NCBI GenBank assembly: GCA_948435735.1
Contig: CAOJGX010000020.1
Coordinates: forward strand, 1-33,930
DNA from: an uncultured Clostridium sp.
GTDB lineage: Bacteria; Bacillota; Clostridia; TANB77; CAG-508
DNA length: 33,930 nt
Direction of reading: 5' to 3'
In this document: positions 25,686 through 33,930 of the stretch, piece by piece
Position numbering within the stretch: position 1 is the stretch's first letter
How the letters are laid out: each line of letters opens with the position of its first letter
Notes under the pieces: generated by a model
Databases searched by the model: none
Told to the model about the DNA's origin: nothing
Seen by the model: the letters and a program-made list of their open reading frames with translations, nothing else
Translations under genes and position numbers: made by a program

Positions 25686-26552
25686 ATGCAAAAACAAGAA
25701 TATATTTTAGAGAAGCAAGAATCGTTTGAGTTAAAACATATCTTTGAATGTGGGCAGTGTTTTCGCTGGAATTTGGAGGAAGATGGAAGTTATACAGGAG
25801 TTATCAAAAGTGGAGTTGTTAATGTGAAAAAAGAACAGGAAAAAGTGATTTTTAAAGGAATCTGCGAGGGAGATTTAAAACAAATTGTAACAGACTATTT
25901 TGATTTAGACAACGACTATGACCAAATCAAACAACAACTAGCTCAAATTGATGATTTTATGCAAATGAGCATACAATTTGGAACCGGCATCAGGATTTTA
26001 CATCAAGATTTGTGGGAATGTATCATTTCATTTATTGTTTCAGCCAATAATAATATACCAAGAATCAAAAAAATACTTGAAAAAATCTCTAAGGAATATG
26101 GAAATCCAATCAAATTTGAAGGAAAAATATACCATACCTTTCCAAGACCAGAACAATTAGCCAAAGCAAGTATAGAAGATTTGAGAAAGTTGGGGTTGGG
26201 TTTTCGTGATACAAGAGTTTTTCATACGACTAAGATGATTTTAGAAAATCAGTTTGATTTAGAAAAAGTCAAAACGCTAAACGATTCTAAAAAAATAGAA
26301 GAAGAATTACTGAAATTAGATGGCGTTGGTCCAAAAGTTGCTGCTTGCATTATGCTGTTTTCTTTGAAAAGAATGGACGTTTTTCCCATTGATGTATGGG
26401 TCAGAAGAGTGATGAATGAACTGTATATTCATCAAGAAAATGAGGAAAAAGTAAGCAAAAAAATGCTACAAGAATTAGCCCAAGAAAAATTTTTAGGAAT
26501 GGCAGGAATCGCACAACAATATTTATTTTATTGGAAACGCGAAACTGCCTAA
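25686..26552 (+). CDS. ogg: 8-oxoguanine DNA glycosylase/AP lyase (OGG1 type)
   Basis: A 288-aa bifunctional glycosylase. The N-terminal OGG domain (FELKHIFECGQCFRWN) is followed by the helix-hairpin-helix LDGVGPKVAACIMLFS, with catalytic lysine K217 and aspartate D236 in FPIDVWVRR. These match the OGG1 family common in Clostridia. It removes 8-oxoguanine from DNA. The SD is weak (ATAGGAG) but well placed. The transglutaminase-like gene begins 12 nt downstream, so they form an operon. Confidence 0.95.
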   Translation: MQKQEYILEKQESFELKHIFECGQCFRWNLEEDGSYTGVIKSGVVNVKKEQEKVIFKGICEGDLKQIVTDYFDLDNDYDQIKQQLAQIDDFMQMSIQFGTGIRILHQDLWECIISFIVSANNNIPRIKKILEKISKEYGNPIKFEGKIYHTFPRPEQLAKASIEDLRKLGLGFRDTRVFHTTKMILENQFDLEKVKTLNDSKKIEEELLKLDGVGPKVAACIMLFSLKRMDVFPIDVWVRRVMNELYIHQENEEKVSKKMLQELAQEKFLGMAGIAQQYLFYWKRETA

Positions 26553-26564
26553 AGGAGAGAAAAT

Positions 26565-27758
26565 ATGAAAAAAAGATACGATCATGGTTTCATACATATC
26601 TTAGCTTATTTATTCATACTTACCATTTTTGCCTTTACACTGTATGCGTGTTTAGACATTTTAGAATTAATTGAAGTACCAGAAGAATATAGTGTCTCAA
26701 AATGGCTTTCAGAACATACGAACGAGGTTGCAATAGAAAACGTTGAAGCAAGTGATGATGGTATTGTACAAAACATTGTTAAAAAAGTAAGAGTTGAGAT
26801 TGAAAATACAGCAGAGCCTTCTGTTAATAATGTAGCTATGCCAGAAATCAATTCGTATCAATCGAATGTAAGTCATTATCAAACCAACCGTAAAAACGCT
26901 ACATTTTTGTATTATGACCAATTGGATGACTATGCTAAAGTGATTTATACCGAATTAGAAAAAAATTTAGATAATATGAAATCTGGAACCTACAATGTTC
27001 AATTTGGCAAAACCTTTAATGATTTATTACACGAAGAAGATGGCGAAACCATTTTAAATAATTCCTTTCAATTAGCCATTAATGCACTAAATTTTGATAA
27101 TCCAGAATTGTTTTATATCGATATCTCCAAAGTCTATTTATTAACCAAAATATCAACCAAACTTTGGATTACCACATATGAAGTAGAAATTGGGGCGAGT
27201 CAAGGGCAAAGTTATTTGAACCAATCTTTCCAATCGCCAGACGAAATAAACAGAGCAATTGCTGCGATAGAAAACGAGAAAGCTAGGATAAAAAATGGCT
27301 TAAGCGGAACCATTGAAAATCAAATGAGAGGTGTTCATGATTATTTAGTTGACAATTTAGAATATGATAGCACGATTTCGAAAGATAATATTTACAACCT
27401 ATATGGAGCCTTAATTAACCGAACCACCGTATGTGAAGGATATGCACGTGCCTTTAAAGCGATTATGGATGACTTAAACATTCCGTGTTTAATTGCCTGT
27501 GGCATCGGAATCAATAGTACTGGCGAAACAGAAAGCCATGCTTGGAATTATGTGATGCTAGATGGCAAATGGTATGCAATTGATGTGACTTGGGATGACC
27601 CAATTATTATTGGAAATGGTCGTGTGGGGAGTGATATCAAATATCGTCATTATTTAAAAGGTTCCAATGAATTTTTTGTAAATCATAAAGAAGATGGGGC
27701 TATTGTTGGAGATGCGAATTTTAAGTATCCAACATTAAGTATGGAGAATTATGAGTAG
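26565..27758 (+). CDS. Membrane-anchored transglutaminase-like protein
   Basis: A 397-aa protein with an N-terminal transmembrane anchor (about residues 10-30, HILAYLFILTIFAFTLYACL) and an extracytoplasmic part. The C-terminal transglutaminase-like cysteine-protease fold has the catalytic triad C290 (TTVCEGYARAF), H325 (ESHAWNYV) and D340 (IDVTWDD). The middle region (about 90-250) is not recognised. SD AAAGGAGAG lies before the ATG. It is cotranscribed with ogg, and its end touches the addB leader. It may cross-link or cleave cell-wall or surface proteins; the substrate is unknown. Confidence 0.85.
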   Translation: MKKRYDHGFIHILAYLFILTIFAFTLYACLDILELIEVPEEYSVSKWLSEHTNEVAIENVEASDDGIVQNIVKKVRVEIENTAEPSVNNVAMPEINSYQSNVSHYQTNRKNATFLYYDQLDDYAKVIYTELEKNLDNMKSGTYNVQFGKTFNDLLHEEDGETILNNSFQLAINALNFDNPELFYIDISKVYLLTKISTKLWITTYEVEIGASQGQSYLNQSFQSPDEINRAIAAIENEKARIKNGLSGTIENQMRGVHDYLVDNLEYDSTISKDNIYNLYGALINRTTVCEGYARAFKAIMDDLNIPCLIACGIGINSTGETESHAWNYVMLDGKWYAIDVTWDDPIIIGNGRVGSDIKYRHYLKGSNEFFVNHKEDGAIVGDANFKYPTLSMENYE

Positions 27759-27774
27759 AATAAAGGGAGAAATT

Positions 27775-30700
27775 ATGGCAGAAAAACAGGCAAAACTAAA
27801 GTTAATCTATGGAAAAAGTGGCACAGGAAAAAGTCAATTCATTTATCAAGACATTGACAAAAAAATAGAACAGTTTAAAAAAATATACATCATTGTTCCA
27901 GAACAAAGTAACTTGACAAGTGAAAAGAAATTTTTTGAGATAACGGGTAGAAAAGCTTTGTTTCATTGTGAAGTTTTAACCTTAAGTAGAATGGCCTATC
28001 GAATTGCCAATGAAGTAGGAGGAAATAGCCCATCTTTATCAAAAGTAGGTAAAGCAATGATTATTTATGACTTGCTAAACAAACATAAAAATACTTTGAA
28101 TTTCCTTGGAAAATCCGAAAAAAATGTGGATATCGTAGGGAACATGTTTACCGAACTAAAAAAACATACGATATCCACAAAAACGTTAAAAAATGTGGAT
28201 TTAGAAGACCAATATACCGCCCTAAAATTAAAAGATATTGCTTTTTTGTATGAAAAATACGAGGAACGCTTAGCCAATCACTTTCTCGATGAAAACGATG
28301 AACTGACAAAACTCGGTCAGCAAATTCAGTCTTCTACGATGTTTGATAATGCATGTATTTATGTGGACGACTTTTTTGGCTTTACACCACAAGAATATAT
28401 AATTTTTGAAGAATTACTCAAAAAATGCGAGGCAATGACGATTGCGATAACTTTAGATAAAATCGAAAGCAACCGAGAAAAAGAAAGTGACATTTTCTAT
28501 TTTAATCGAGTGTATGCCAAAAAAATATTAGAAATTGCAGAACGACAAAATGCTAAGATTGAATTGGTCAATTTGGAGCAAACGTATCGTTTTAAGACGC
28601 CAGAGTTATTGCAATTAGAAAAAAATTTGGTTCAAGGCAATCAAAAATACGAAAAGGAAACCGAAAATATCGAGTTGTTTCTAGCTAGCAATCCATATTC
28701 TGAAGTGGAAAATGTGGCAAAAAAGATTTACCATTTGGTCAAAAAGCAAGGCTACAAATATCGAGAAATTGGTGTCATTGCCAATGATATGGAAAATTAC
28801 GCAGAAGACGCCAAAGCAATTTTTCAGCAATATGATATTCCGCTTTTTATTGATGAAAAAAAAGATTTAAATCAAAATATATTAATCAAATATATTCTCG
28901 CGTTATTAGACATTTTTGGGACAAACTGGTCCTACGATGCCGTTTTCAATTATTTGAAAATTGGGCTTTTAGACTTGGATTTTTATAGGATTTGTATGTT
29001 AGAAAATTACTGCAAAAAATGGGGAATTCGTGGCACAAAATGGCAAAAGGAGTTTTGTTATGAGCCGTTAAATGAGAAACAAGAACAGTTAGAAGAAATT
29101 CGAAAGCAATTCGTAAAACCAATTTTAAACTTAAAACAAAGTTTTATGGAACATAAAACAGTTTTGGAGTTGACACAAAATATTAATCAATTTTTAATAG
29201 AAAATAACGTGATTGAAAATTTAGATAAAAAGATAAAAACTTGTGACAACCTTGAGATTTCTAATGAATATCATACAAGTTATAAAATTTTGGTGAATAT
29301 TTTGCAAGAAATGGTCAATTTATTTGGCACAGAGAAAATTACTTTTGAAAAGTACAAAGAATTGTTGTTGACACGGTATTCAAGCTTCTGAACTAGGCAA
29401 AATTCCTGCCACACAAGACCAAGTTATTTTGGGGGATATTGATCGAACCAGAAGTCACCAGATAAAAGCACTATTTGTATTAGGCATGAATGATGGAATA
29501 TTCCCAAAAGCCAACAGACAAGAAGGCTATTTGAATGATAGCGACCGAATGATACTAGCCGAAAATGGCATTGAACTGGCTAAAACTTCAATTGACAGCA
29601 TTTATGAAAGCCAATTTAATTTGTATAGAACGTTGACAATCCCAGAAGAAAAGCTATTTCTAAGCTATTGTTCGGCCGATAAAGACGGCAAATCGATTCG
29701 ACCTTCAATGATGATTAAAAAGATACAACGTATTTTTCCACATATAACGCAAAAAAGTGATGTGGTTGCAAAACAATATGCTGTAACCAATGAAAAAGCT
29801 ACATTTGAAGAGGCTTTGCAAGTGTATCAGCAATTTCTAGAAGGAAATGAGATGGACGAGACCTGGAAAGAATTTTTGATTTATTTTTATCAGAAGAGGA
29901 AAAAGGAGTTTTCGCAAGCGGTTTCGGGGATGAATTATACCAATAAGGCGGAAAAAATTAGTATACAAAATCTTAAAAAGATGTATGGAACGAATTTAAA
30001 AACCACCATTTCCAGATTAGAAAATTACCGAAAATGTCCCTTTTCGTTTCATATGACGTATGGCTTAAAATTGAAGGAAAATGACAATTTTCAGATGTCT
30101 ACAATCGATACAGGCTCCTTTATGCATGAAGTCATTGATTCATTTTTTCAGTATATCGATGAAAATAAATTGGATTTAAAGCTGATTTCAGAAGAAGAAA
30201 TTCAGCAAATCGTGAATCAAATCATTGACGAAATTTTACAAACATCGCGTTATTACATATTTTCAAGTTCAGCCAAGTTTCGTATGATGACAAGAAGGTT
30301 AAAAAAGGTTGTTTTACAGTCGATGAAGTACATTATTTATTCTTTGAAATACAGTGATTTTAAACCGATAGGACATGAAGTGGAATTTGCGAAAAACAGT
30401 CCCTATCAGCCGATTAAATTGGAATTGGATTCGGGGGAAACAATTGAAATTGTTGGGAAAATTGATAGAGTGGATGTTGGAAAATTAAACGATAAAGAAT
30501 ATGTCCGCATTATTGATTATAAGTCGCAGGTCAAAAGGCTAGATTTGAACCAAGTTGTGGCTGGTTTACAAATTCAATTGATTACATATTTAGATGCCAT
30601 TACGGAGCAGGATCAGTTTGAGCCAGCTGGGATTTTGTATTTAGGATTGGTGGATCAGATTGTGAAGGCAAAGAAAAATTTGCTAGATGAGGAAATTGAG

Positions 30701-31099
30701 AAGGAAATCCGAAAAGGCTTTAAAATGCAGGGGTTGTTGCTAGCAGATGTAAAAGTTGTGAAAATGATGGATAACAAATTGGAGCAAGGATATTCAGATC
30801 TGGTTCCTGCGTATGTGGGAAAAGATGGCACGTTAAGTACAAAATCGAGTGTAGCAAGTAAAGAGGAGTTTGAGGCATTGCAAAAAACTGTGAAAAAGAC
30901 GATACGAGAAATCTCGACCCAAATTTTGGAAGGAAAGATTGATATTAAGCCATATTATTATCAGAAAAAAACAGGATGCGATTATTGTAAATATCATTCG
31001 ATTTGTATGTTTAATCCGAAGTTGAAGGGAAATGAGTATGACTATGTTAGGAATAGAAATAATCAGGAAATTTTGAATGAAATATCAACAAAAAGATAA
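27775..31099 (+). CDS. addB: Helicase-exonuclease AddAB subunit B, needs a +1 frameshift at CGG
   Basis: AddB of the RecBCD-like DNA-end processing complex, about 1,107 aa when joined. Walker A YGKSGTGKS is at the N-terminus, the nuclease motif region (IVGKIDRVDV, then RIIDYKSQVK) is in the second part, and the 4Fe-4S cysteines are in YRKCPFSFHM and KKTGCDYCKYHSICMF. The frame breaks at 29374: zero frame reads TTG ACA CGG TAT TCA and then a TGA at 29389. Skipping C29374 gives LLT-GIQASELGKIPATQDQ, which matches the family register (glycine, then IP..DQV) with no residue lost. Start at 27775 has SD AAAGGGAG; an upstream ATG (27751) lies in the preceding gene. addA is not beside it. The alternative is a real or artefactual one-base insertion. 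Confidence 0.92.
29365..29391 (+). other. Candidate +1 frameshift site in addB (CGG codon 29374-29376)
   Basis: The only in-frame CGG of addB. Zero-frame translation stops at TGA 29389-29391, five codons later; skipping one base reads GGT (Gly) and continues in frame to 31099. Confidence 0.6.
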
Positions 31100-31174
31100 A
31101 ATTATGATAGTATCATGATAATATGTATTGAAAGGCACGAGGAATCGTGTCTTATTAAATAATACTTAAAAATC

Positions 31175-31203
31175 TAGACAAAAATGAATAAAAGCGTTAT
31201 AAT
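31175..31203 (+). promoter_or_regulatory. pgeF promoter
   Basis: TAGACA (31175-31180), 17-base spacer, TATAAT (31198-31203). Confidence 0.7.
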
Positions 31204-31238
31204 AAAATAAATTTAATTATAAAAAGAAAGGAAGCAAT

Positions 31239-32030
31239 ATGTTCAAATTTTCAAACGACAACATTATTTATCAAGATAATGGAGATATTCAATACATCCA
31301 ATTTAAAAGATTATTAAAATATGGTGTCAACCATTGTTATACTTTAAAAGGGGAGGATTTGGATTTTAGTCAAAGTTCTGAACGAGAGAAATCTAGTTAT
31401 GAGAAAATCTCAAAAGCATTGGGAATTGAAGAAAGCACACTTGTAAAACCAAGCCAAACCCACACTGACAATGTGAAATGTATTGCAAAAGTGCAACCTA
31501 ATGAAGAATTACAAGATATTGATGGGTTAATCACCAATCAAAAAAATATTGCTTTAACAACCAAAAATGCAGATTGTATCTTGTTTTTGTTTTATGACCC
31601 AGTCAAAAAAGTTATTGCCAATGTGCATTCTGGTTGGAAGGGAACGTTTCAAAAAATTGCTGAAAAAACAGTTGTGAAAATGATAAATGCGTATCAGTGT
31701 AAGCCAAGTGATATTATTTGTTGTATCTGCCCAAGTATACGAAAGTGTCATTTTGAGGTGGATGAGGATGTGAAGGACTTGTGTAGTACTATTTTTGGGT
31801 TTACCAATCGATTAGAAGATTTTATTGAAGTTGGCGAAATAAAAGAAGGAAAAACGAAGTATATGATTGATACAGTATTGATTAATCAGATTTTGTTGGA
31901 AGAAATTGGCTTGAAAAAAACCAATATCATTGATTGTGGGATTTGTAGTGTTTGCAACCAAGATAAGATTCATTCGGCAAGAGTCGAAGGAGAGAATTTT
32001 AGGAGAGCAACAGCCATAATTGTTTTGTAG
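31239..32030 (+). CDS. pgeF: Peptidoglycan editing factor PgeF (YfiH/DUF152, laccase-domain)
   Basis: A 263-aa protein of the YfiH/YlmD family, annotated as multicopper polyphenol oxidase-like and as peptidoglycan editing factor. Conserved PSQTHTDNV, the NADCIL stretch, the HSGWKGTFQKIAEK motif and the C-terminal CNQDKIHSARVEGENFRR give the His/Cys metal site. SD AAAGGAAG lies before the ATG. Its own promoter separates it from addB. Family members have been linked to purine nucleoside phosphorylase activity and to control of cell-wall precursor fidelity; which applies here is unknown. Confidence 0.93.
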   Translation: MFKFSNDNIIYQDNGDIQYIQFKRLLKYGVNHCYTLKGEDLDFSQSSEREKSSYEKISKALGIEESTLVKPSQTHTDNVKCIAKVQPNEELQDIDGLITNQKNIALTTKNADCILFLFYDPVKKVIANVHSGWKGTFQKIAEKTVVKMINAYQCKPSDIICCICPSIRKCHFEVDEDVKDLCSTIFGFTNRLEDFIEVGEIKEGKTKYMIDTVLINQILLEEIGLKKTNIIDCGICSVCNQDKIHSARVEGENFRRATAIIVL

Positions 32031-32047
32031 GTTAGGAGGCTAGTGAT

Positions 32048-32148
32048 ATGACAGATATGGAGCTTGTTCAGATATTGTGGGATTATATGCGATTAGATCA
32101 AAAATGGATAATTTAGAAAAAACTATTGACATTGTGATAAAATTATGA
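32048..32148 (+). pseudogene. Remnant of a YdcF-like (DUF218) gene
   Basis: A good SD (TTAGGAGG) starts MTDMELVQILWDYMRLDQK, which resembles the N-terminus of YdcF/DUF218 proteins, but a TAG comes after 22 codons (32114-32116). One additional A in the A-run at 32100-32104 would continue as MDNLEKTIDIVIKL, still family-like, until a TGA at 32146. The remaining 150 or so residues are absent; the toxin-antitoxin genes follow instead. Assignment is tentative because the fragment is short. Confidence 0.5.
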
Positions 32149-32164
32149 TAATTACATGATAATA
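32126..32164 (+). promoter_or_regulatory. Promoter/operator of the Phd/YefM antitoxin gene
   Basis: TTGACA (32126-32131) with a weak TAATTA (32149-32154) 17 bases on. Two ATGATAAT motifs overlap it (AAAATTATGATA at 32139-32150 and CATGATAATA to 32164). A very similar stretch lies at 31098-31123. Overlap of the motif pair with the promoter suits autorepression by the antitoxin. Confidence 0.5.
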
Positions 32165-32187
32165 AATTAGTTAAGGGGGAACGATTT

Positions 32188-32499
32188 ATGATTAATATAA
32201 GACCAGTATCAGATTTGAGAAATAAATATCCAGAAATTGAGGAATTAGTTTTGAAAGAAGAGGAAGAAGTGTATTTGACGAAAAATGGGTATGGCACCAT
32301 GGTAGTGATGAGTTTAGAAAAATATTCAAAATTAATCGAAGAAATTGAAATGCAACATAAATTAGAAGAAAGGTTCGGTGAACATGATATGGAGAAAATA
32401 ATTGATGAATTAGAGAAACAAATTGAAAATCCAGATACAAAATTTTTGACGCATGAAGAAGTGTTTGGAAAGATAAGGAGGAGATTGAATGACGAATAA
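32188..32499 (+). CDS. Phd/YefM-family antitoxin
   Basis: A 103-aa protein. The N-terminus INIRPVSDLRNKYPEIEELV and the GYGTMVVMSLEKYSKLIEEI segment are the YefM/Phd DNA-binding fold. The C-terminal helix and tail (residues about 60-103) would wrap the toxin. SD AAGGGGGAA precedes the ATG. It overlaps the toxin-derived gene by 11 nt, the usual antitoxin-toxin order. It looks intact even though its partner is not. Confidence 0.9.
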   Translation: MINIRPVSDLRNKYPEIEELVLKEEEEVYLTKNGYGTMVVMSLEKYSKLIEEIEMQHKLEERFGEHDMEKIIDELEKQIENPDTKFLTHEEVFGKIRRRLNDE

Positions 32500-32899
32500 A
32501 TTTGAGATAAGATATTCCTCAGAATTTTTTGAAGAATTAGATGCAATTGCTTTTTATATAAAAAATGAACTAAAGAATAAGATTGCTGCAAACAAATTGG
32601 TCAAAAAAGTAGAAATTGAAATAGAGAAAAGACAGAAAAATCCAAAAAGTTATGAACAATATAAGACAAATGGGGGATATTCTTATGCGTTACAAGTAAT
32701 ACAAAAATATTTTAATATTTCAAAGGAAAATACAATTTCATTTGGAGATGATTATAGTGATTTAGAAGTGTTTGAAAAGAGTGGAAAAGGTGTTGCAATG
32801 GGAAATGCTATTGTTGATTTAAAACAGATGGCCGATTATATAACAGATGACAATAACAGCAATGGAATTGCCAATTTTATCAATCAGTATATTTTGTAA
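32489..32899 (+). CDS. Chimera of RelE/ParE-type toxin N-terminus and Cof-type HAD C-terminus
   Basis: A 136-aa open frame with two unrelated parts. Residues 1 to about 61 ([20 protein letters not shown], then [11 protein letters not shown]) match the N-terminal half of a RelE/ParE toxin. From about residue 62 the sequence is the end of a Cof-type HAD phosphatase: [35 protein letters not shown] and [16 protein letters not shown]. The toxin's C-terminal catalytic strands and the HAD motifs I-III are missing, so neither activity is expected. It keeps an SD (AGGAGGA) and antitoxin coupling. It is probably a deletion fusion still in frame; a new role is possible but unproven. Confidence 0.8.
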   Translation: MTNKFEIRYSSEFFEELDAIAFYIKNELKNKIAANKLVKKVEIEIEKRQKNPKSYEQYKTNGGYSYALQVIQKYFNISKENTISFGDDYSDLEVFEKSGKGVAMGNAIVDLKQMADYITDDNNSNGIANFINQYIL

Positions 32900-32921
32900 T
32901 AAAAAGAAAGAGAGAAAAGAT

Positions 32922-33491
32922 ATGTACCAAACACTAGATGAAATAAAGGAAGAAGTGGAGAAATGCACCAAATGCGGCTTGTGTGAAAATCGAACCAATA
33001 CAGTATTTGCAGACGGAAATCCAAATGCGAAAGTCATGTTTATTGGGGAAGGCCCAGGTGCAGATGAGGACAAACAAGGTGTACCTTTTGTAGGAAAAGC
33101 AGGAAAACTCATGAATCAAGCATTTAAAGGTTTAGGAATTGATCGAAGTAAAATTTACATAGCCAATATTGTAAAATGTAGACCACCAGGAAATCGAACT
33201 CCACTCAAAAATGAAGCAGATGCTTGTTTAGATTACTTGCGAAATCAAGTTCTATTAGTAAAGCCTGAAATTGTGGTATTAATGGGAAATACAGCACTAA
33301 AAAATATTTTAGGTGACCAGTATGGAATTACCTCAAGCAGAGGAAAATGGATTGAGAAAAAAGGCATTAAGTATATGCCAACCTTTCATCCTGCCGCATT
33401 ATTGAGAGATGATACCAAAAAGATTGATTTTTGGAACGATTTAAAATTAGTATTAGTAGAGTGTGGCGGAAAGTTAGAAAAAGAATGCTAG
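32922..33491 (+). CDS. Uracil-DNA glycosylase, family 4 type (Fe-S)
   Basis: A 189-aa DNA repair enzyme that removes uracil. [20 protein letters not shown] is the family motif, [13 protein letters not shown] and TFHPAALLR follow, and cysteines in [16 protein letters not shown] and ADACLDYL supply the 4Fe-4S cluster of family 4/5 enzymes. The ATG at 32922 is preferred (SD AAAGAGAG) over an open frame that starts earlier within the HAD-like gene. It is complete. With nfo and ogg it gives the window a set of base-excision repair functions. Confidence 0.93.
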   Translation: MYQTLDEIKEEVEKCTKCGLCENRTNTVFADGNPNAKVMFIGEGPGADEDKQGVPFVGKAGKLMNQAFKGLGIDRSKIYIANIVKCRPPGNRTPLKNEADACLDYLRNQVLLVKPEIVVLMGNTALKNILGDQYGITSSRGKWIEKKGIKYMPTFHPAALLRDDTKKIDFWNDLKLVLVECGGKLEKEC

Positions 33492-33526
33492 AAATAGAAA
33501 TTATAGGAAATTTTACTTAAAATACT

Positions 33527-33554
33527 TGTAAAATTTTAAATATATTGATATACT
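33527..33554 (+). promoter_or_regulatory. Promoter of the Asp23/Gls24 gene
   Basis: TTGTAA (33527-33532), 16-base spacer, TATACT (33549-33554). Confidence 0.6.
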
Positions 33555-33587
33555 AGATACAAATTAAAATGAAGGAGGACGGTTGCA

Positions 33588-33930
33588 ATGTCTGAAAATA
33601 ATGAAATAATGGAAAATAAAGAACCAGAAGAAATCTCGGTCATGGGAAATGACACGGTAAAAATTGCTAATGATGTTGTGGCAACGTATGCAGGAATTGC
33701 TGTGTCAGAAGTAGAAGGCGTGTATGGAATGGCAGGAGGTTTTGCGGGTATTACGGAAGTCATTAGTGGAAAGAAGAACTTGAGCAAAGGAATTAAAGTT
33801 GAGGTTGGAGAAAAGAGTACTAAAATTGATGTCAATATTATTGTAGAATATGGGGCAAGAATTCCAGATGTTGCATATGAAATTCAAACCAGAATTAAAA
33901 AATCAGTCGAAGCCATGACAGATTTAAAAG
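33588..33930 (+). CDS. Asp23/Gls24-family envelope stress protein (partial)
   Basis: The first 114 codons of an Asp23/Gls24 (YqhY/YloU) protein, cut by the window end. VKIANDVVATYAGIAVSEVE followed by GVYGMAGG and the VNIIVEYGARIPDVAYEIQ segment are the family core. SD AAGGAGGA precedes ATG at 33588. These small proteins are linked to cell-envelope homeostasis in Firmicutes; the paralogue cannot be assigned. In related genomes such genes often lie near nusB, which would be outside the window. Confidence 0.92.
   Translation, partial: MSENNEIMENKEPEEISVMGNDTVKIANDVVATYAGIAVSEVEGVYGMAGGFAGITEVISGKKNLSKGIKVEVGEKSTKIDVNIIVEYGARIPDVAYEIQTRIKKSVEAMTDLK

Noticed and set aside
29374..29376. CGG reassigned to another amino acid instead of frameshifting
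   Set aside because: CGG reassignments are reported in some low-GC Firmicutes, but a plain sense meaning leaves all three genes hitting zero-frame stops within 3-5 codons.
1..33930. CRISPR array, insertion sequence or rRNA
   Set aside because: No regularly spaced repeats, transposase motifs or rRNA-like sequence were seen on either strand.

Overview
The window is AT-rich, low-GC Bacillota (Firmicutes) DNA, most likely from an uncultured Clostridia-type bacterium. It carries rpoB-rpoC, scpB, a C-terminally zinc-binding ProRS, the LL-diaminopimelate aminotransferase DapL, AddB, PgeF and an Asp23/Gls24 protein, with strong Shine-Dalgarno (SD) sequences and consensus sigma-A-type promoters throughout.

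Layout. (1) 1-8713: a promoter and a long nested-hairpin leader, then rpoB, rpoC and a membrane-anchored Big_2 protein, closed by a bidirectional terminator. (2) 8715-9461: two small minus-strand genes (an unknown and a ribbon-helix-helix regulator). (3) 9575-16893: a 7.3-kb integrated element in the anticodon loop of a tRNA-Arg(ACG) gene. It has att cores, arm-type repeats, a structured control region with a replication-relaxation-like gene, an SDR/HAD cargo pair, a BlaI-type repressor, two XRE regulators, a tyrosine integrase and a complete tRNA-Arg(ACG) copy of its own. The host tRNA is split between the two ends. (4) 17033-20090, minus strand: proS, scpB and an HD-GYP protein. (5) 20450-22981: a locus with the architecture of a type I toxin-antitoxin of the par/Fst kind (37-codon ORF and convergent antisense RNA sharing a terminator and two direct repeats), then a KAP-type P-loop NTPase whose end overlaps nfo. 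(6) 22974-31099: nfo, a zinc-ribbon peptide, dapL, ogg, a membrane transglutaminase-like protein and addB. (7) 31239-33930: pgeF, a decayed YdcF-like fragment, a Phd/YefM antitoxin with a toxin/HAD chimera, a family-4-type uracil-DNA glycosylase and a partial Asp23/Gls24 gene.

The most unusual signal runs across the window. Three genes (rpoC, the element's replication-relaxation-like gene, and addB) are each interrupted by an apparent +1 frameshift. In each case the break falls on an in-frame CGG codon, and skipping its C restores the reading frame through a GGN glycine codon. Reading by eye through about 9,400 codons, the only other in-frame CGG I found lies eight codons from the end of one of these same genes. 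The only tRNA genes in the window are tRNA-Arg(ACG), which should not read CGG. The simplest reading is that CGG is unassigned in this lineage and causes, or is used for, +1 frameshifting. Mutation or systematic sequence error is the alternative to exclude.
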